Notes: generated by a model not told the origin, from the letters alone. A stretch of 37,533 nucleotides of DNA from Saccoglossus kowalevskii (GCF_000003605.2 NW_003113472.1:188177-225709); one strand, 5' to 3'. Shown: positions 1 to 12,323, numbered from the stretch's first letter. Numbers and translations: made by a program.

Positions 1-1320
1 CTGTCTGTCCTGATATCATGGAATGATTTCAACTGTCTGTCCTGATATCATGGAATGATTTCAACTGTCTGTCCTGATATCATGGATTGATTTCAACTGT
101 CTGTCCTGATATCATGGATTGATTTGAACTGTCTGTCCTGATATCATGGATTGATTTGAACTGTCTGTCTGTCCTGATATCATGGATTGATTTGAACTGT
201 CTGTCTGTCCTGATATCATAGAATGATTTGAACTGCCTGTCCTGATATTATGGAATGATTTCAACTGTCTGTCCTGATATCATAGAATGATTTCAACTGT
301 CTGTCTTGATATCATGGATTGATTTGAATTGTCTGTCCTGATATCATGGATTGATTTGAATTGTTTGTCTGTCCTGATATCACTGATTCATTTCAACTGT
401 CTGTCCTGATATCATGGAATGATTTGAACTGTCTGTCCTGATATCATGGATTGATTTGAACTGCCTGTCCTGATATCATGGATTGATTTGAACTGCCTGT
501 CCTGATATCATGGATTGATTTGAACTGTCTGTCTGTCCTGATATCATGGATTGATTTGAACTGTCTGTCCTGATATCATAGAATGATTTGAACTGCCTAT
601 CCTGATATCATGGAATGATTTCAACTGTCTGTCCTGATATCATAGAATGATCTCAACTGTCTGTCTTGATATCATGGATTGATTTGAATTGTCTGTCCTG
701 ATATCATGGATTGATTTGAATTGTTTGCCTGTCCTGATATCACTGATTCATTTGAAATGTCTGTCCTGATATCATGGATTGATTTGAACTGTCTGTCTGT
801 CCTAATATCATGGATTGATTTGAACTGTCTGTCCTGATATTATGGATTGATTTTAACTGTCTGTCTGTCTGTCCTGATATCATTTATTGATTTGAACTGT
901 CTGTCTGTCCTGATATCATGGATTGATTTGAACTGTCTGTCTGTCCTGATATTAGGGATTGATTTTAACTGTCTGTCTGTCTGTCCTGATATCATTTATT
1001 GATTTGAACTGTCTGTCTGTCCTGCTATCATGGATTGATTTGAACTGTCTGTCTGTCCTGATATCATGGATTGATTTGAACTGTCTGTCTGTCCTGATAT
1101 CATGGATTGATTTGAACTGTCTGTTTGTCCTGATATTATGGATTGATTTGAACTGTCTGTCTGTCCTGATATCATGGATTGATTTAAACTGTCTGACCTG
1201 GTATCATTTATTGATTTGAATTGTCTGTCTGTCCTGATATCACTGATTCATTTGAACTGTCTGACCAGATATCATGAAATGATTTAAATTGTCTGTCCTG
1301 ATATCATGGATTGATTTGAA
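1..1320. repeat. 32-bp satellite array with CTGT slippage variants
   Basis: About 39 tandem copies of a 32-bp unit (CTGTCTGTCC followed by tgatatcatggattgatttgaa). The array is cut by the left window edge and decays at about 1260-1320. Unit length varies by 4 (32, 36, 40) through gain of extra CTGT at the unit start. Variants are ordered: the block with 'catagaatg', 'tcttgatatc' and 'cactgattca' at 211-390 recurs at 571-750, an offset of exactly 360 bp. A second local period of 112 bp (40+36+36) is seen at about 851 and 963. The open frame at 959-1219 arises because the 36-bp form is divisible by three, and it is not a gene. Confidence 0.95.
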
Positions 1321-1916
1321 ATATCTGTTCAACTATACAATCAGGCAATCTGTATTAGGTATACATGTATAAGGTGAAAGTGAGGATAGTAATTGGTATG
1401 TTAATAAGACACTGTAATGAAGCATTGGAATAAGGTGGGAGTGAGGATAATTAAAGGGACAGTATGTTGTATTACTGGAATAATGCATTGGAATAAGGTG
1501 GGAGTGGGGATAGTAAATAGAATGTTTGCAAGACATGACAGTGAATGATAAATTTTGTATAGACAAGATTATAGAGGGTATCACTGCAGACAATTTGTTA
1601 AGCATAACGTGAGAAGAATGAAAAGAGGAAACATACGTGATGCGGAATGATGAGATCTTACATATAAATATAATTGTAGAATTGATAATGCTTACTGTGA
1701 TTAGGAAATGTACAACAAATGTCATAAATACCGATTGGGTTGACCTTTGATCTGTTCGCAATGTGATCATACTTTAAGTTGACCTGCTTCTAACATAATT
1801 GTAAACTATGCACATACTGGCATCTAGGAATGTATTTTAACAAATAATCAATGAATGAGGATTTGGGGGTGAGTGAATAAGAAACTGATGATGCTCTGTG
1901 ATAAGGTTTAGACTCA
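1321..1916. other. non-coding; one short direct duplication
   Basis: No coding signal. The words gcattggaataaggtggga plus a few more bases occur at about 1422-1449 and again at about 1485-1512, a 63-bp offset, so this is a small diverged direct duplication next to the satellite. Confidence 0.6.
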
Positions 1917-2640
1917 TTTAGATTTGGTTTTGAATCTGTGCATATTAATTACATAATTTGCATAATAATTAGACATTTTCATTTGTTCCAATGATATCTT
2001 AAAGGGGCACTTCCAGTTAAGCCTAATCTCACAAGAAATTTACTTTCTGGATTAAAATAACAATGGATAACAAAAGATAGATTAACATTATAAACAACAT
2101 AAACAATAGTGTCCCATGATTCTTTGGTGCAATCCATGGGTTTGAGCGGTTCCCCTTTAAGAGCTACTCAACAAAACTTGGTGAATAGTTGTTCTGATTA
2201 ATTTAGGGCTGTAATCTGTACATATTAATTACCTAATTTGCATAATAATTAGCCATTTTTTAGCTATTCAAAATATATCTGAAAAACCACTTCACATTTC
2301 ACCTGCTGAAAGCCTCCATGGATTACCAAAATAATTGGGAAAAAGGAGTATCGGTGATGTGTTGAATGAAACGTGGTGTATATGTGGTCTGGAGTATTTC
2401 ACATCTACATGGATGACTAATTATCTAATTTACATAATTAAGTACCAGTCATCAGATTTCAATGAAATTTGGTACATTGGTGCTCTTGGATAATCAGTAG
2501 AAATGGTTATTTTATGGTTAAAATCTTTGAATATTTGTTATCTAATTTGCATAAATTAGCCTCTCAGTAACTCAGTACCCACTCATCAGATTTTAATTAA
2601 ACGCTGTACATAGGTACTCTGAGATAAACCACAAACTTTT
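1917..2640. repeat. degenerate dispersed-type repeat with ATTTGCATAATTAG words
   Basis: Four diverged copies of a motif like 'catattaatt ac.taatttgcataa.taattag' occur near 1941, 2221, 2425 and 2541. The first two are 280 bp apart. Flanking text such as 'ccactcatcagattt..aat.aaa.t.tgtac' also recurs (about 2447 and 2581). The block reads as old tandem or nested copies of one non-coding repeat. No protein can be assigned. Confidence 0.65.
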
Positions 2641-3820
2641 TCAGCATACATGAGTTCTTTCTGTGCTTTCTACTCTCAGTTTTGACCTGACTATTTTTTC
2701 TCATTCTCATATGGTAGTATCTCTATTGACCGTTTGATGCAGCAGGGTTTTCGTTTTCATTTCTCACTTGTACAGATTTTTTCCTCAGATTTATTGGAAT
2801 AAAGTCGTAATGTTAACATGAGTACATGTCGTGAAGTAATTTACAAATCTAGGTGCATACAGGCAGTCAGGGATAAGAGATAAATAAAACCATTCATGCC
2901 TTTGACCAATATTTTGTTTTCCAAACTACCATGTCCCCATAGTTATTTCAGCTATTGTAGTTCTCCGGTATTTAGGCCATTGCGGTTTTTCAAACAATGA
3001 CATTCCTTCTTTATGACTAGATGTGGCGTGTTAGATTCTAATTTTAGTCACCTTGAATGGCCCCCACAGTACAATATAGTACATGTCTGTTTGTTTTAAC
3101 CCATTATAGGGCCTCGTGTGGCTTACAATAAGTATTCTGCTGTCATTTAGATGGGTCAGGGCAGTATAATCCTGCAATCCCTTTGTAAAGGGCATGTGCT
3201 ACCCTCAACTTTTATTCAAATGCTTTTAATACAACCGACCACTAATATGCTTGGGAGTGATCAATCTTCTCTTGAAGACAATTTGGCTATTTTCTCCAGC
3301 AAAAATTTGTTAATATTATAAGGGGCAATTGACTCTTTGGATAAAATTGCACTGTTCAACTTAGTGAGGTCACTGAGTAACTATTATTGGTTTGCATTTA
3401 TTGGTTTCTAAGTCCTTGTGTTAAGTCATCATAGCAGCCAAGAATATAATGTACCCAATGTACCCAATATATTGATCCCCAATGGATTCAATCATGGCCA
3501 GATATTGATTTTTGATTTGTTTGGTTGATTTAAAATTCAGACAATGAAGGAGAGCATGTGATCAACTGGCCAGAGGGTATTTTACTTCCTATGGTTCGGA
3601 TTTGACCAGTGTCGACAGCCCTTACTACATGTTTGTAATGTGCAAATAAATTTGCATCAGATTCTAGGCATTGTGAAAAGTGCATAGTTACTTAGTTAAG
3701 AGTAGTCTATAAATGTATACTCCTCTAAATCTCTGCAGATTTCATTATGTATATGTAGATGCACCTGTGTCGTAAGACAATATTTGACGGCAGATGAAAA
3801 CAGAGAACTGTGTATTGAAA
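2641..3820. other. non-coding, no recognisable feature
   Basis: AT-rich sequence with no sustained open frame, convincing splice-bounded exon or repeat structure that I could see on either strand. Confidence 0.5.
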
Positions 3821-4072
3821 CATGTAAAAGGCTGGTGGCTGGTGACTTATACTAAACATGTAAAAGGCTGGTGGCTGGTGACTTATACTAAACATGTAAA
3901 AGGCTGGTGGCTGGTGACTTATACTAAACATGTAAAAGGCTGGTGGCTGGTGACTTATACTAAACATGTAAAAGGCTGGTGGCTGGTGACTTATACTAAA
4001 CATGTAAAAGGCTGGTGGCTGGTGACTTATACTAAACATGTAAAAGGCTGGTGGCTGGTGACTTATACTAAA
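3821..4072. repeat. 36-bp minisatellite, 7 identical copies
   Basis: Seven consecutive copies of a 36-bp unit beginning catgtaaaaggctggtggct start at 3821, 3857, 3893, 3929, 3965, 4001 and 4037. I read them as identical, followed by a 5-base partial at 4073. The unit is divisible by three and lacks stops in one frame on each strand, which produces apparent proteins (KHVKGWWLVTYT repeated on +, FYMFSISHQPPA on -). Lack of divergence points to very recent expansion or an assembly-sensitive length. There is no evidence of coding. Confidence 0.95.
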
Positions 4073-4516
4073 CATGTGATGGTGACCATCAATATTTAAA
4101 TACTCTGGACACTGTAACATGTTTAAATAATGAATACATGAATATTGGGTGCAATTCCTATATCATATTGTATCTGAGTTTACCTTGTTTTGACCTGGTG
4201 CTTTGCCACCTGTTGATTTCATGTGAATTATTTAGCAGGTCATGTGGAGGTCAGCTTTTGCAGGTCTTTCATCGCATACAAAACCACTTATTAAATTCTC
4301 TTGAGAGGAAGGATTTGTAAAAATCTAAATGAATGGTATTAGAACTGTTGGTGTTGATGTGTGTTGAGCAATTAGTGAGTGTCCTGTTGCACTTTACTAT
4401 CAACACAACTGGCCATTCCTTTAATTTTTATAAATATTTATAATTTTCACTAGTCAAATTTAAATGAGAAGTTTTTATTGGCAAATGGAATGACATTGGA
4501 ACATTTTCAAATTATT
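4073..4516. other. non-coding spacer
   Basis: No supported gene. Positions 4493-4512 (acattggaacattttcaaat) recur exactly at 17225-17244, so the sequence just left of the next element is probably part of a dispersed repeat. Confidence 0.5.
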
Positions 4517-5300
4517 AGTCCCCGTTCGGACTTCGTCCGAAAACGGGGACTTATGATTCGGTCTCCGTCCATCCGTCCATCCGTTTGTCTGTGCGTCCGT
4601 CGGGAGTCATATCTCATATTCCCTTGGACCGATTCTGTTCATTCTTTGCATGTGTCTAGTACTTTATGTGGGACATATGCACATGCAGTGGTTTAGCGAT
4701 TCGATTCAAAATGGCCGACTGGCAGCCATCTTGTTTTTTTGAAAATGTTGTATTTTGGACATGCTTTGTCAGTTGTCATTCAAACTTGGTACATAGATTA
4801 TACATGTTAGGATACATGTCCATGACGATTTATTTCGCAATTAGATTAAAGATGGTCGACTGGCAGGCATCTTGTTTTGGTTTTTTTATGTGGTATCTTG
4901 GACGTGCTCTGTCAGTTTTCATTCAAATTTGGCACATACATGTACTTTATACATGTTAGGATGCATGTCCATGACAATTTGTTTCAAAATCTGGTCAAGG
5001 ATGGCCGATTGACAGCCATCCGACGTTTTGGCGTTACTACTATATTTCCACAATTTATGTACCATTTGCATTCGTATTTGGCACATACATCATACATATC
5101 AGTGTGTTTCATTATCAGATCAAAGATGGTCGAATAACGGCTGTTTTTATTTTTGGCCATATTATTACTACACGGAACACATGTTTTACAATCTGTTGTA
5201 TACGCCACTTGGAACTCAAGTTTCAAGGACACGCTCGCGACAACCCCCCTGCTTTAATATGACAAGCTCAAAGAGAACTTTCAAAAATTTAACGGGGACT
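4517..5300. mobile_element. inverted-repeat-bounded non-coding element with internal direct repeats
   Basis: The block starts AGTCCCCGTT (4517-4526) and ends AACGGGGACT (5291-5300), perfect 10-bp inverted termini. The first 35 bases also fold on themselves: GTCCCCGTTCGGA, loop cttcg, TCCG-aa-AACGGGGAC. Inside is a Ccatccgtccatccg simple stretch, then four diverged copies of 'a.agatggccgactggcagccat' near 4708, 4849, 4998 and 5122, with 'catt..attt.g.acata' words between them. The word cattttcaa occurs near both ends (4502, 5305) but not flush with the termini, so I do not call it a target duplication. No transposase is visible. I recognise this as a repeat style common in bivalve genomes, but I cannot name the family. 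Confidence 0.75.
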
Positions 5301-8300
5301 GTGTCATTTTCAATGACTTGTGTTGTTATTATATTGGCTGGTTTGATTCAACTGCAATTTGAAATTTATAAATAATTGTACAAACAATGGGAATGGGTTT
5401 GTTGTGATGATAGTATATGAATGGGGTAATTTCATAATGAATATAAGTCTTAATGTATCATTGATACATATTGTATTAGACATCCATTTGTATGCATGCC
5501 ATATCATGCAAACATATTGTTTTTGTTCATTCAGTCTATTTAATATTCATTAGTTTTTTTTCTTTAATTATTAGTTTTCATTTACTTTTAAGTATAAATA
5601 GTCTATAGGTATGGTTTTTTATTCACTGCTCCTTCCAATAAATAGAGAAAACTTGGCTATATGGCAGAACTTGAACAAATGCGTCTGTCACAAAGTGAAC
5701 ACTTCAAACACTCTTCAGTGAATATTTTAAAATGTTTTTGTCAGCTCATAATTCTGAGAATGGCACCACATTCAATTTCATCTTCTCACTTAATGCTACA
5801 AATATACCTGACATATACATGATAAATACAATGTGTTCTACGACCAAATAACATAAATTTTGTGTTTCTGGTAACCCTTCCTACCCCTATTTTTTGGAAA
5901 ATTGTAATGTTTATTTCATGTAATGAGCACAAAATTGTTTTTTTTATGCAAATTAGCAATGATCATTTCACCATTGTTGTAATTTTTTTTTTATTTACTT
6001 CTTTCTCTGTAGCAAATGATTAGCTTTTTGTTGTATTAAAGGAAACATACATGTATCCTGCAAACTAACTTAGATGTCATTTTCACATCTGTTTCTATTC
6101 TTACAAAAACCTAGCTGTACAACTCAACTCAACTTGGGGAAAATAAAAAAAAATAAAATAAAAATTCCCGCCTACATACCCTGTATTTGTTTAGACTGTT
6201 ACCACAAATACCAAATTTGCTTCATTTGGCCTAAATGAAAATTGCATAAGAATTCAGATGCCACAGTGTACTTGGACTGTTTTATATAGGAGCAGTATTT
6301 CAATTCAAATAAACAGCTTTGTAGAGCTGGCATGTTTTAACTTGGTAATGTTTTCTTTGATTTTCGATGAAATCTAAGAAGTGCTGCTTTTTGACAAATA
6401 CAAAAAAAACAAAACAATAAGTTGAAAGAAAAAAAGCTAAACGTTGTGATGGTAAAACGTTTTATCGAAGACAGTCTTTGGTTTAAGCATACTTATTGTA
6501 TTTTCATAACCTAATTTCTATGAAACTTTATGCATGGATTGTGTCAGTGTAATTGAAATCTATGCTACTAGTACTTTTGCAATTCTAATATTGAGTTGTC
6601 ATAGTACATTTTCCAAAGTAGTAGTGCTATTCAAATCTATTATTTAAAAAAAGCCAATAACATTGCCATTTACATTTAAATATACTTTATTGGTTATTGA
6701 TACTTTTTGCTATGGATTCACTAAAGGTTAATATATTATTCCGATTTGTCTCCAACCTTTCTTCTATTGTGTACCTTCTGCATGGAGAGTTCAACTAATA
6801 AAATTACTTATTGTCCAGCGTCCCTTTGAGACGAATTCTAATCATTGTGTATTATGTATGGGAAGAAAGATTCAATAATAATGCCAATTATGGTGGGTAT
6901 GTAGTGGCATAGAATTAGGTTGGATAGTCTACGTAGACACAGTATGATGTTATTGATTAAGGTTTTCCAGACAGTTGTTAATTTTGTCTTCTTGTGTTTG
7001 CTACATTTTACCAATCTCAGTTTGAGAAACAACAGCATTATGTTGGCATTATGGATATGTATAAATATATATATACACCGGTGTATATATTCGATGATGA
7101 ATCAAGGGCCTTCTTTCTGTTATAACCTATTATTAATCTCTAAAAATAAACAATATTTGATATAAGTTTAAGTGGTTGAGTTAGACACAATTGATAATGT
7201 GTCATGCTAAAATAACTTTTATATTATTTGTAAGATCCAATTTGTCTTCATATACTATATAAACATTATCAGTAGCAAATATGTTTACTTAAAGGGTGGT
7301 GGTCGTTGCACTGTGTCCTGTCCCATGTGGGACTTGTAGCAACATACTCAACACGCACATAAAATACATTGTTTGTTTACATGAATTTCCACTACCACTG
7401 CCCTTTCAATAAAGTGTTTAAATGGTCAACAGTAGAAAGAATATAGGAAATGTGATTTTAAGCTTATATTCCCCTCTACTAGAGATGCACTTCTAATACA
7501 ATAACTGTGATAAAAATCAACTTTCCGAACCTAAAATTTACCAATTACCAATTTTATAATACCAGTATTGTCAATGTTCCCAGAGAAACTATTGAGTTAA
7601 CAAACTGGGAGCCACACATGTGTTTAAATAGAACTAGTTACTACCAGTAATACAGTCACTATCCCAGAATGCCTAGAAGTGGCAATTGTTGAGGATCCAC
7701 GAGTATGCCAAGGCACTCCAGTTTACATGTACATGTGTTCATGGATTTTTCATCTTTCCCCATCATTAGCTCACAGAAGCCATACTGTGAAAGCTCTTTG
7801 ATTTGGAGACCCCTTATGACTACTTAGCTTAGTGCCCTCAATTAAAAAAAAAAATAGTATTTCAATTAGTGTTAGTCATATGTAGAAGCTTTGGCCTTGA
7901 AATCCCTTGGTGTCTTTGCTGAAGTACAAGCTCAAGCTTTGTTAAACTCCAGGGAACGAATAATCTAAGCTTTTGTGTTTATTTTGTCTGGAGTTAGCTT
8001 TGAATTGGGTATGATTGATGTGCTGCATGTACTATACATGTCATCTGTGGTACCATGTAATTACTTTCTGGTGTGAACAGATTTCTGTTTTGTTCCTATC
8101 AATTGGATCTGTATTACCACACTGTGTAACACATCACCATTGATTCATTGTCAATTGATCAGTACATAACTGCCATTAATATATGGAATATAATATGAAT
8201 TATTATTGATTGCGTGTTTGTAATTGTAAAAAAATATCTGTGAGACATAATACATAGTTCTCTTGAGGATCAGTGCTTTGCATACATAGTATGGTAACAA

Positions 8301-8468
8301 CTGTCTCTTCCTAAATTCAGCATTCTGTACTTGAGAAAATAGAAATCATTCATATTTATTAAATTCATACATGTATGTATGTAGCTTTATAGGAAAGGAG
8401 GACACTTAGCTCCAATAATGAAACAACGAGAATATTGTCTGGATTTTAAGTACATGTAGTTTAAATTT
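5301..8468. other. non-coding, AT-rich
   Basis: No gene supported in 3.2 kb. Open frames are below 90 codons and have no recognisable content. It holds a perfect 22-bp palindrome (7069-7090, listed separately) and short A/T runs (for example 6139-6165). Confidence 0.5.
7069..7090. repeat. perfect 22-bp palindrome
   Basis: ATATATACACC is followed immediately by its reverse complement GGTGTATATAT, with no loop and a CCGG core. It could be a cruciform-prone spot or a dimeric protein site. No function is shown. Confidence 0.8.
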
Positions 8469-8723
8469 AAAAAACCTCACACAAACTGAACTATAATTTG
8501 CAATACTACTTGCTATGAACTATGCAATACTGCAAATTCTATTAATTTTACATTATCGTTGTGAGTGTAATATGATTATATGGTTTTGCTGTGGTACAAT
8601 ACCTACTTCCGAAAATTTCATATTTATAATATTAATAATATTTATAAATTATTGCATAATCATTGATGAATCTAGTTTAAATAGGTCAACAATAAACATA
8701 GTTCTGTTTGTGTGAGGTTTTTT
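8469..8723. mobile_element. small MITE-like element with 26-bp inverted termini
   Basis: The left arm 8469-8494 (AAAAAACCTCACACAAACTG...) and the reverse complement of the right arm 8698-8723 differ at about one position in 26. A weaker AGTTTaaa match extends outside both arms. The core is AT-rich with its own short inverted repeat (ataatattaataatattta, about 8625-8645). No coding capacity. The length of about 255 bp fits a miniature inverted-repeat transposable element. I could not fix a target duplication. Confidence 0.8.
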
Positions 8724-10190
8724 CAAACTTGAAGTTTAAAACCTACATACTTAATAGTGACATCATTGGAACTGAAGAGTGGCCTTTCTTCTCTCACTTC
8801 TTGCTCGCTTTAAGGACCTCGCCAGGAGTTTCTAAATCTCTGTGGCCTTGATTGCCATAACTGATTCATGTTGGCCATATATCTCTCCATTTCCTAGTTG
8901 CCTTACCTGAAAATTCATTAACTGCCATCTAAACATGTCTCACAATACTGTGAAACCAGAGCCAGTCATTGTAGCACAGGTAGACTAGTATGCTAGACTT
9001 TTTTCATCGCCTTTAACTGAGTAACTTTTAAATTGTTTGCTTATATCCTTATTTTGACCTAAAATAAAATTCTTTATATAAAATGAAACTAAAACTACTC
9101 ATGTCATGACCTAAAATAAAACACAAGTAGCCAAGTGAATGCTTCTAATATATATTATAGTGTTCACACTTATACAATCATTGTACATTGCCTGTCATAA
9201 CCTATTACGCAGACAGGTAGTTGGTTATAGTACTCTCCTGCTGCGATGCTCATAATATGTGATGGTTGTCATAGTAACCAGATATCGTCATCCATTGCAA
9301 TCAGAACTGTCTCTTCTTAGGGTTTTCAATCAGTCTGTTCTTACAAATGCTACTGTAACAATTTTATTTTCATGAACCTGTTTTTGTGTGATATGGTTTC
9401 AATTCTGATTACATGGGCTACTAATAGAGCAAATACAGTTTATTTATAGTGCCATTCTGTGCACAGAATGTGGCTCTTATTTCAACAGCGCTGGTTTTGG
9501 AAGATGCTCCTAGTAAATAATAAGTAATGATATTTATTCATTGCATGTTTAGGTAATTACATTATTTAGTATCTTCTATTCTTACATGCAACAATTGATT
9601 GAAAATGTGTTGGTATTTGTGAATAAACCCTCAGATAGTTTACATGACTACGGTTAATGCAGGTAATTGTGAATTTTAATCTCAATTAAATATTATATAT
9701 CTCATGTATGTTGTACTTTCATATTATGAGGATACCGAAAATAAAACAAAAAATAGGGTCACTAGACTAATTTGAGTCTTAAAATGTTAGCATTTTTACA
9801 CAGAAATCTATAGTTGGACTATTTCTTCATTTTTCAAAATTTCGCTTGGTGAAAAAGTCATATGTTGTTATTTGAATTCTAATGTTGTTAAAACATTTCC
9901 AAAAATTTACATAAGATATTCTTCATTGCTACTGTAAATAAACAGTACATTTCTTGTTTGGTTAAATAGTGTAAAATACATATAATTTAGTCAGTTTTCA
10001 ATACCATAGTAGTTTTCTATTATATGCAATGAGAAGTTTTCTCCCAAAAGGCATTGCATATGTGCAATAATTAAATGATTAGACATACATTTATTGATTA
10101 ATGTACTTGTGCATTGTTCCTTATGCAAACTGTCATTGAGAAATGTTTACATTGTCAATTGTTTAAAATATTGCATGGTGATGAGGGTAT
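8724..10190. other. non-coding; one MITE-end motif
   Basis: No gene seen. Positions 9417-9436 (gctactaatagagcaaatac) carry, in reverse orientation, the terminal motif TATTTGCTCTATTAGTAG shared by elements at 24844 and 34457. Confidence 0.5.
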
Positions 10191-10197
10191 GTCTCAA

Positions 10198-10937
10198 CAT
10201 GGAACTATAAACCCCAGGAAGAACAACGAAACTAAGAGGATTAAAAAAACCTTTGTCTTAGTTTATCTTACAGTGCTTTCGCTTTTGTTTCCACGACATT
10301 AGTCATACTCCATGTTAGTTGCCGCCGATACGCCCGTTTCAACCGCTTTGCTGGAAACGGAAAACTTGAAAAAAAAATTTCATATCTGCGCAGTAAAATA
10401 TTTCGTTCACTACGCATGCGCAAACAAGTCGGTCTGCAGGGTGACCTTCAGTGTACCGGAAATCATGCAACGGGTCGGAGTTTTAGCGAGTTTTCATAAT
10501 TTTTAATGTCGTTTTTAGATTACTTCTTGTTTTTTTCAACCCTCGAAAAAATAAGGTTGCGAAAGTTTGCGAAACATGGGGTTTGGTGAGCTGTTTGTTG
10601 TTGAGATATCCCGACTAATTCCGTGTTTCCCTTCGATCGCCAGAAGTGGCAATGTGTTTTTTTTTCCCGTTGAATGTCGATCATTTATCAGTGTTTTTGT
10701 CTTGGCGCCATTGTTTTTTTATGCTATAACCGGAACAACTCGGTCACGTGATCTCCCGGAGTCGTCCGAATGTCTCCGAAAATGACCGATAGTCGGAGAT
10801 AAACGTTCATTTGCGTAAATCGGCTTATTTTTTAATGCGACAAAATAAACAGTCAAAATAAACATTCGACATCGCGGCAACTATCATAGTTCAAAGGAAA
10901 CGAAGTGGTTGTTCTTCCTGGGGTTTATAGTTCCATG
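10198..10937. mobile_element. hAT-like non-autonomous element, CpG-rich core
   Basis: The termini are perfect 30-bp inverted repeats beginning CATGGAACTATAAACCCCAG, at 10198-10227 and in reverse complement at 10908-10937. GTCTCAA lies directly outside both ends (10191-10197 and 10938-10944). The right copy continues with C, so an 8-bp duplication GTCTCAAC with one C lost at the left junction is the simplest reading, as expected for the hAT superfamily. The 740-bp interior is unusually CpG-rich for this window and holds tacgcatgcgca and a CACGTG word. No transposase is visible, and the small open frames inside look like chance. Confidence 0.88.
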
Positions 10938-10945
10938 GTCTCAAC

Positions 10946-12323
10946 CACATAGATTTACAAATATAGTATATTCTCAGAATATACCGGTACTGGTATAACT
11001 AATATTCCAGGCATCATTGTTTTCATTTCAGGAGCTTGTCAGTTCTTGTAGTGTACGTATTATAGTATGTGTCTGGGTCAGGGTCAGTTTAGCTCCTATG
11101 AGACTGGTATAGAATGGCTGGGGCATGGATAGTTTCCTAAAATTTGATGCTGTTGGTTTATCACAAACATCCCACTTATTTAAATATGGAGCAATGCTTA
11201 AGCTGTACTTTGAAGTAGAACTTCATTTACCCTATGTGTACAATAGTGTTTTATAATACATCAACTTTGTGAACAATACTATGTTTATTTTACAATATTT
11301 TAGTTGTAATTGTAGCGAACAAAATAATGTAACAACCACTGATTTCTAGGCAGCAGTATGGTAGTGCAGTTCACGGTTCCTACTTCGGAATTGAGAGGGT
11401 ACCCAGTTTCAAGGCCGAATTGATAAAATTGCCTGCACGTATAAAGTATAAAAATAATTATATGGAATATCTGTATTTTTCGAAGGGTGCCAAGGCAAAT
11501 AATTGCCAATCATGCCTCTGTGAAGTACAAGCTCTGATTCATTTAACCAACCATACCTTATTGAATAAAATGTTCTTGAAATTTAGCGTTAAATTGACTG
11601 AACGTAACAATTATGACGCATATTAATCATAGGGTTTATAAGTCAGGTGAATCAACTTCTTCTAATATTTGGAAAGGTTGTACTGTACTGATCCCAAACT
11701 CTGGTTTTATTAGCTAACCATTGACTAATAAAGTTTACATTCAAATAAACTACTTTTTTACGTCACGATTTCTTTGTAAATAATATAACTGTTGTAGTGA
11801 CTTGTATGATGGTGGTTATGTTGCATCTTAGTGAACACACTGTATAAGTATAGGCAAACAGTTTTAGTTGACGTCATACTAAAAGGTCAAAGTGGTGTAC
11901 TGTTGTCCTTGTGAAGTTATTCAAAATATAGCTTAGAGAAAAATTTATATGTTTACTCGATGGTTCTGCCATTTTTGTAATACTGCCATTTTACAAGTTG
12001 TACATGCTTTGGGATAATGACTCCCATTCCCTTTCTCCAGTGTTCTGACTGTGCTGTAAAATAGTATACTGTAAAATACTTTATTTTCGCTTGGAATTAA
12101 TTTTCGCTATATTCACTGAAGGAATAATTCATTGAAAATAAAATCCAGCGTATGTACTTTTTTTCTTCTATATTTTACTTTCAACTTGTCAGAAATCAGT
12201 GAAAATAAATCCAATACAAAACAATGCACTTCTAATAGAGCCAATACACTATGACTGATGTTTGTGTCCAAGCTTTGGTAATCAGTTTCCCAACATTAAT
12301 TATCTGTCTGTTTGTTTTTTCAG
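10946..12323. other. non-coding; one weak exon-like segment
   Basis: No gene established. Positions 11032-11064 follow a good acceptor (tgttttcatttcag) and precede a gtatgt donor, with an 11-codon open frame in phase 0-0. The peptide (ELVSSCSVRII) is unrecognised and I do not call it an exon. The text gcacttctaatagagccaatac (about 12226-12247) is another diverged copy of the TATTTGCTCTATTAG terminal motif. Confidence 0.45.

Noticed and set aside
959-1219. 86-codon frame of repeated ISWIDLNCLSVL
   Set aside because: It arises from the 36-bp form of the satellite, with no start context, splice context or non-repeat sequence.
1-1320. CRISPR array (regular short repeats)
   Set aside because: Units are contiguous with no unique spacers, and the gene structure in the window is eukaryotic.
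3725-4120. Repeat proteins on both strands (KHVKGWWLVTYT and FYMFSISHQPPA)
   Set aside because: Product of an identical 36-bp tandem repeat. Equal openness on both strands argues against coding.
11032-11064. 33-nt exon-like piece (ELVSSCSVRII) phase-compatible with 12324
   Set aside because: The splice signals are reasonable, but the peptide does not fit a J-domain helix II/HPD region or anything else I recognise.
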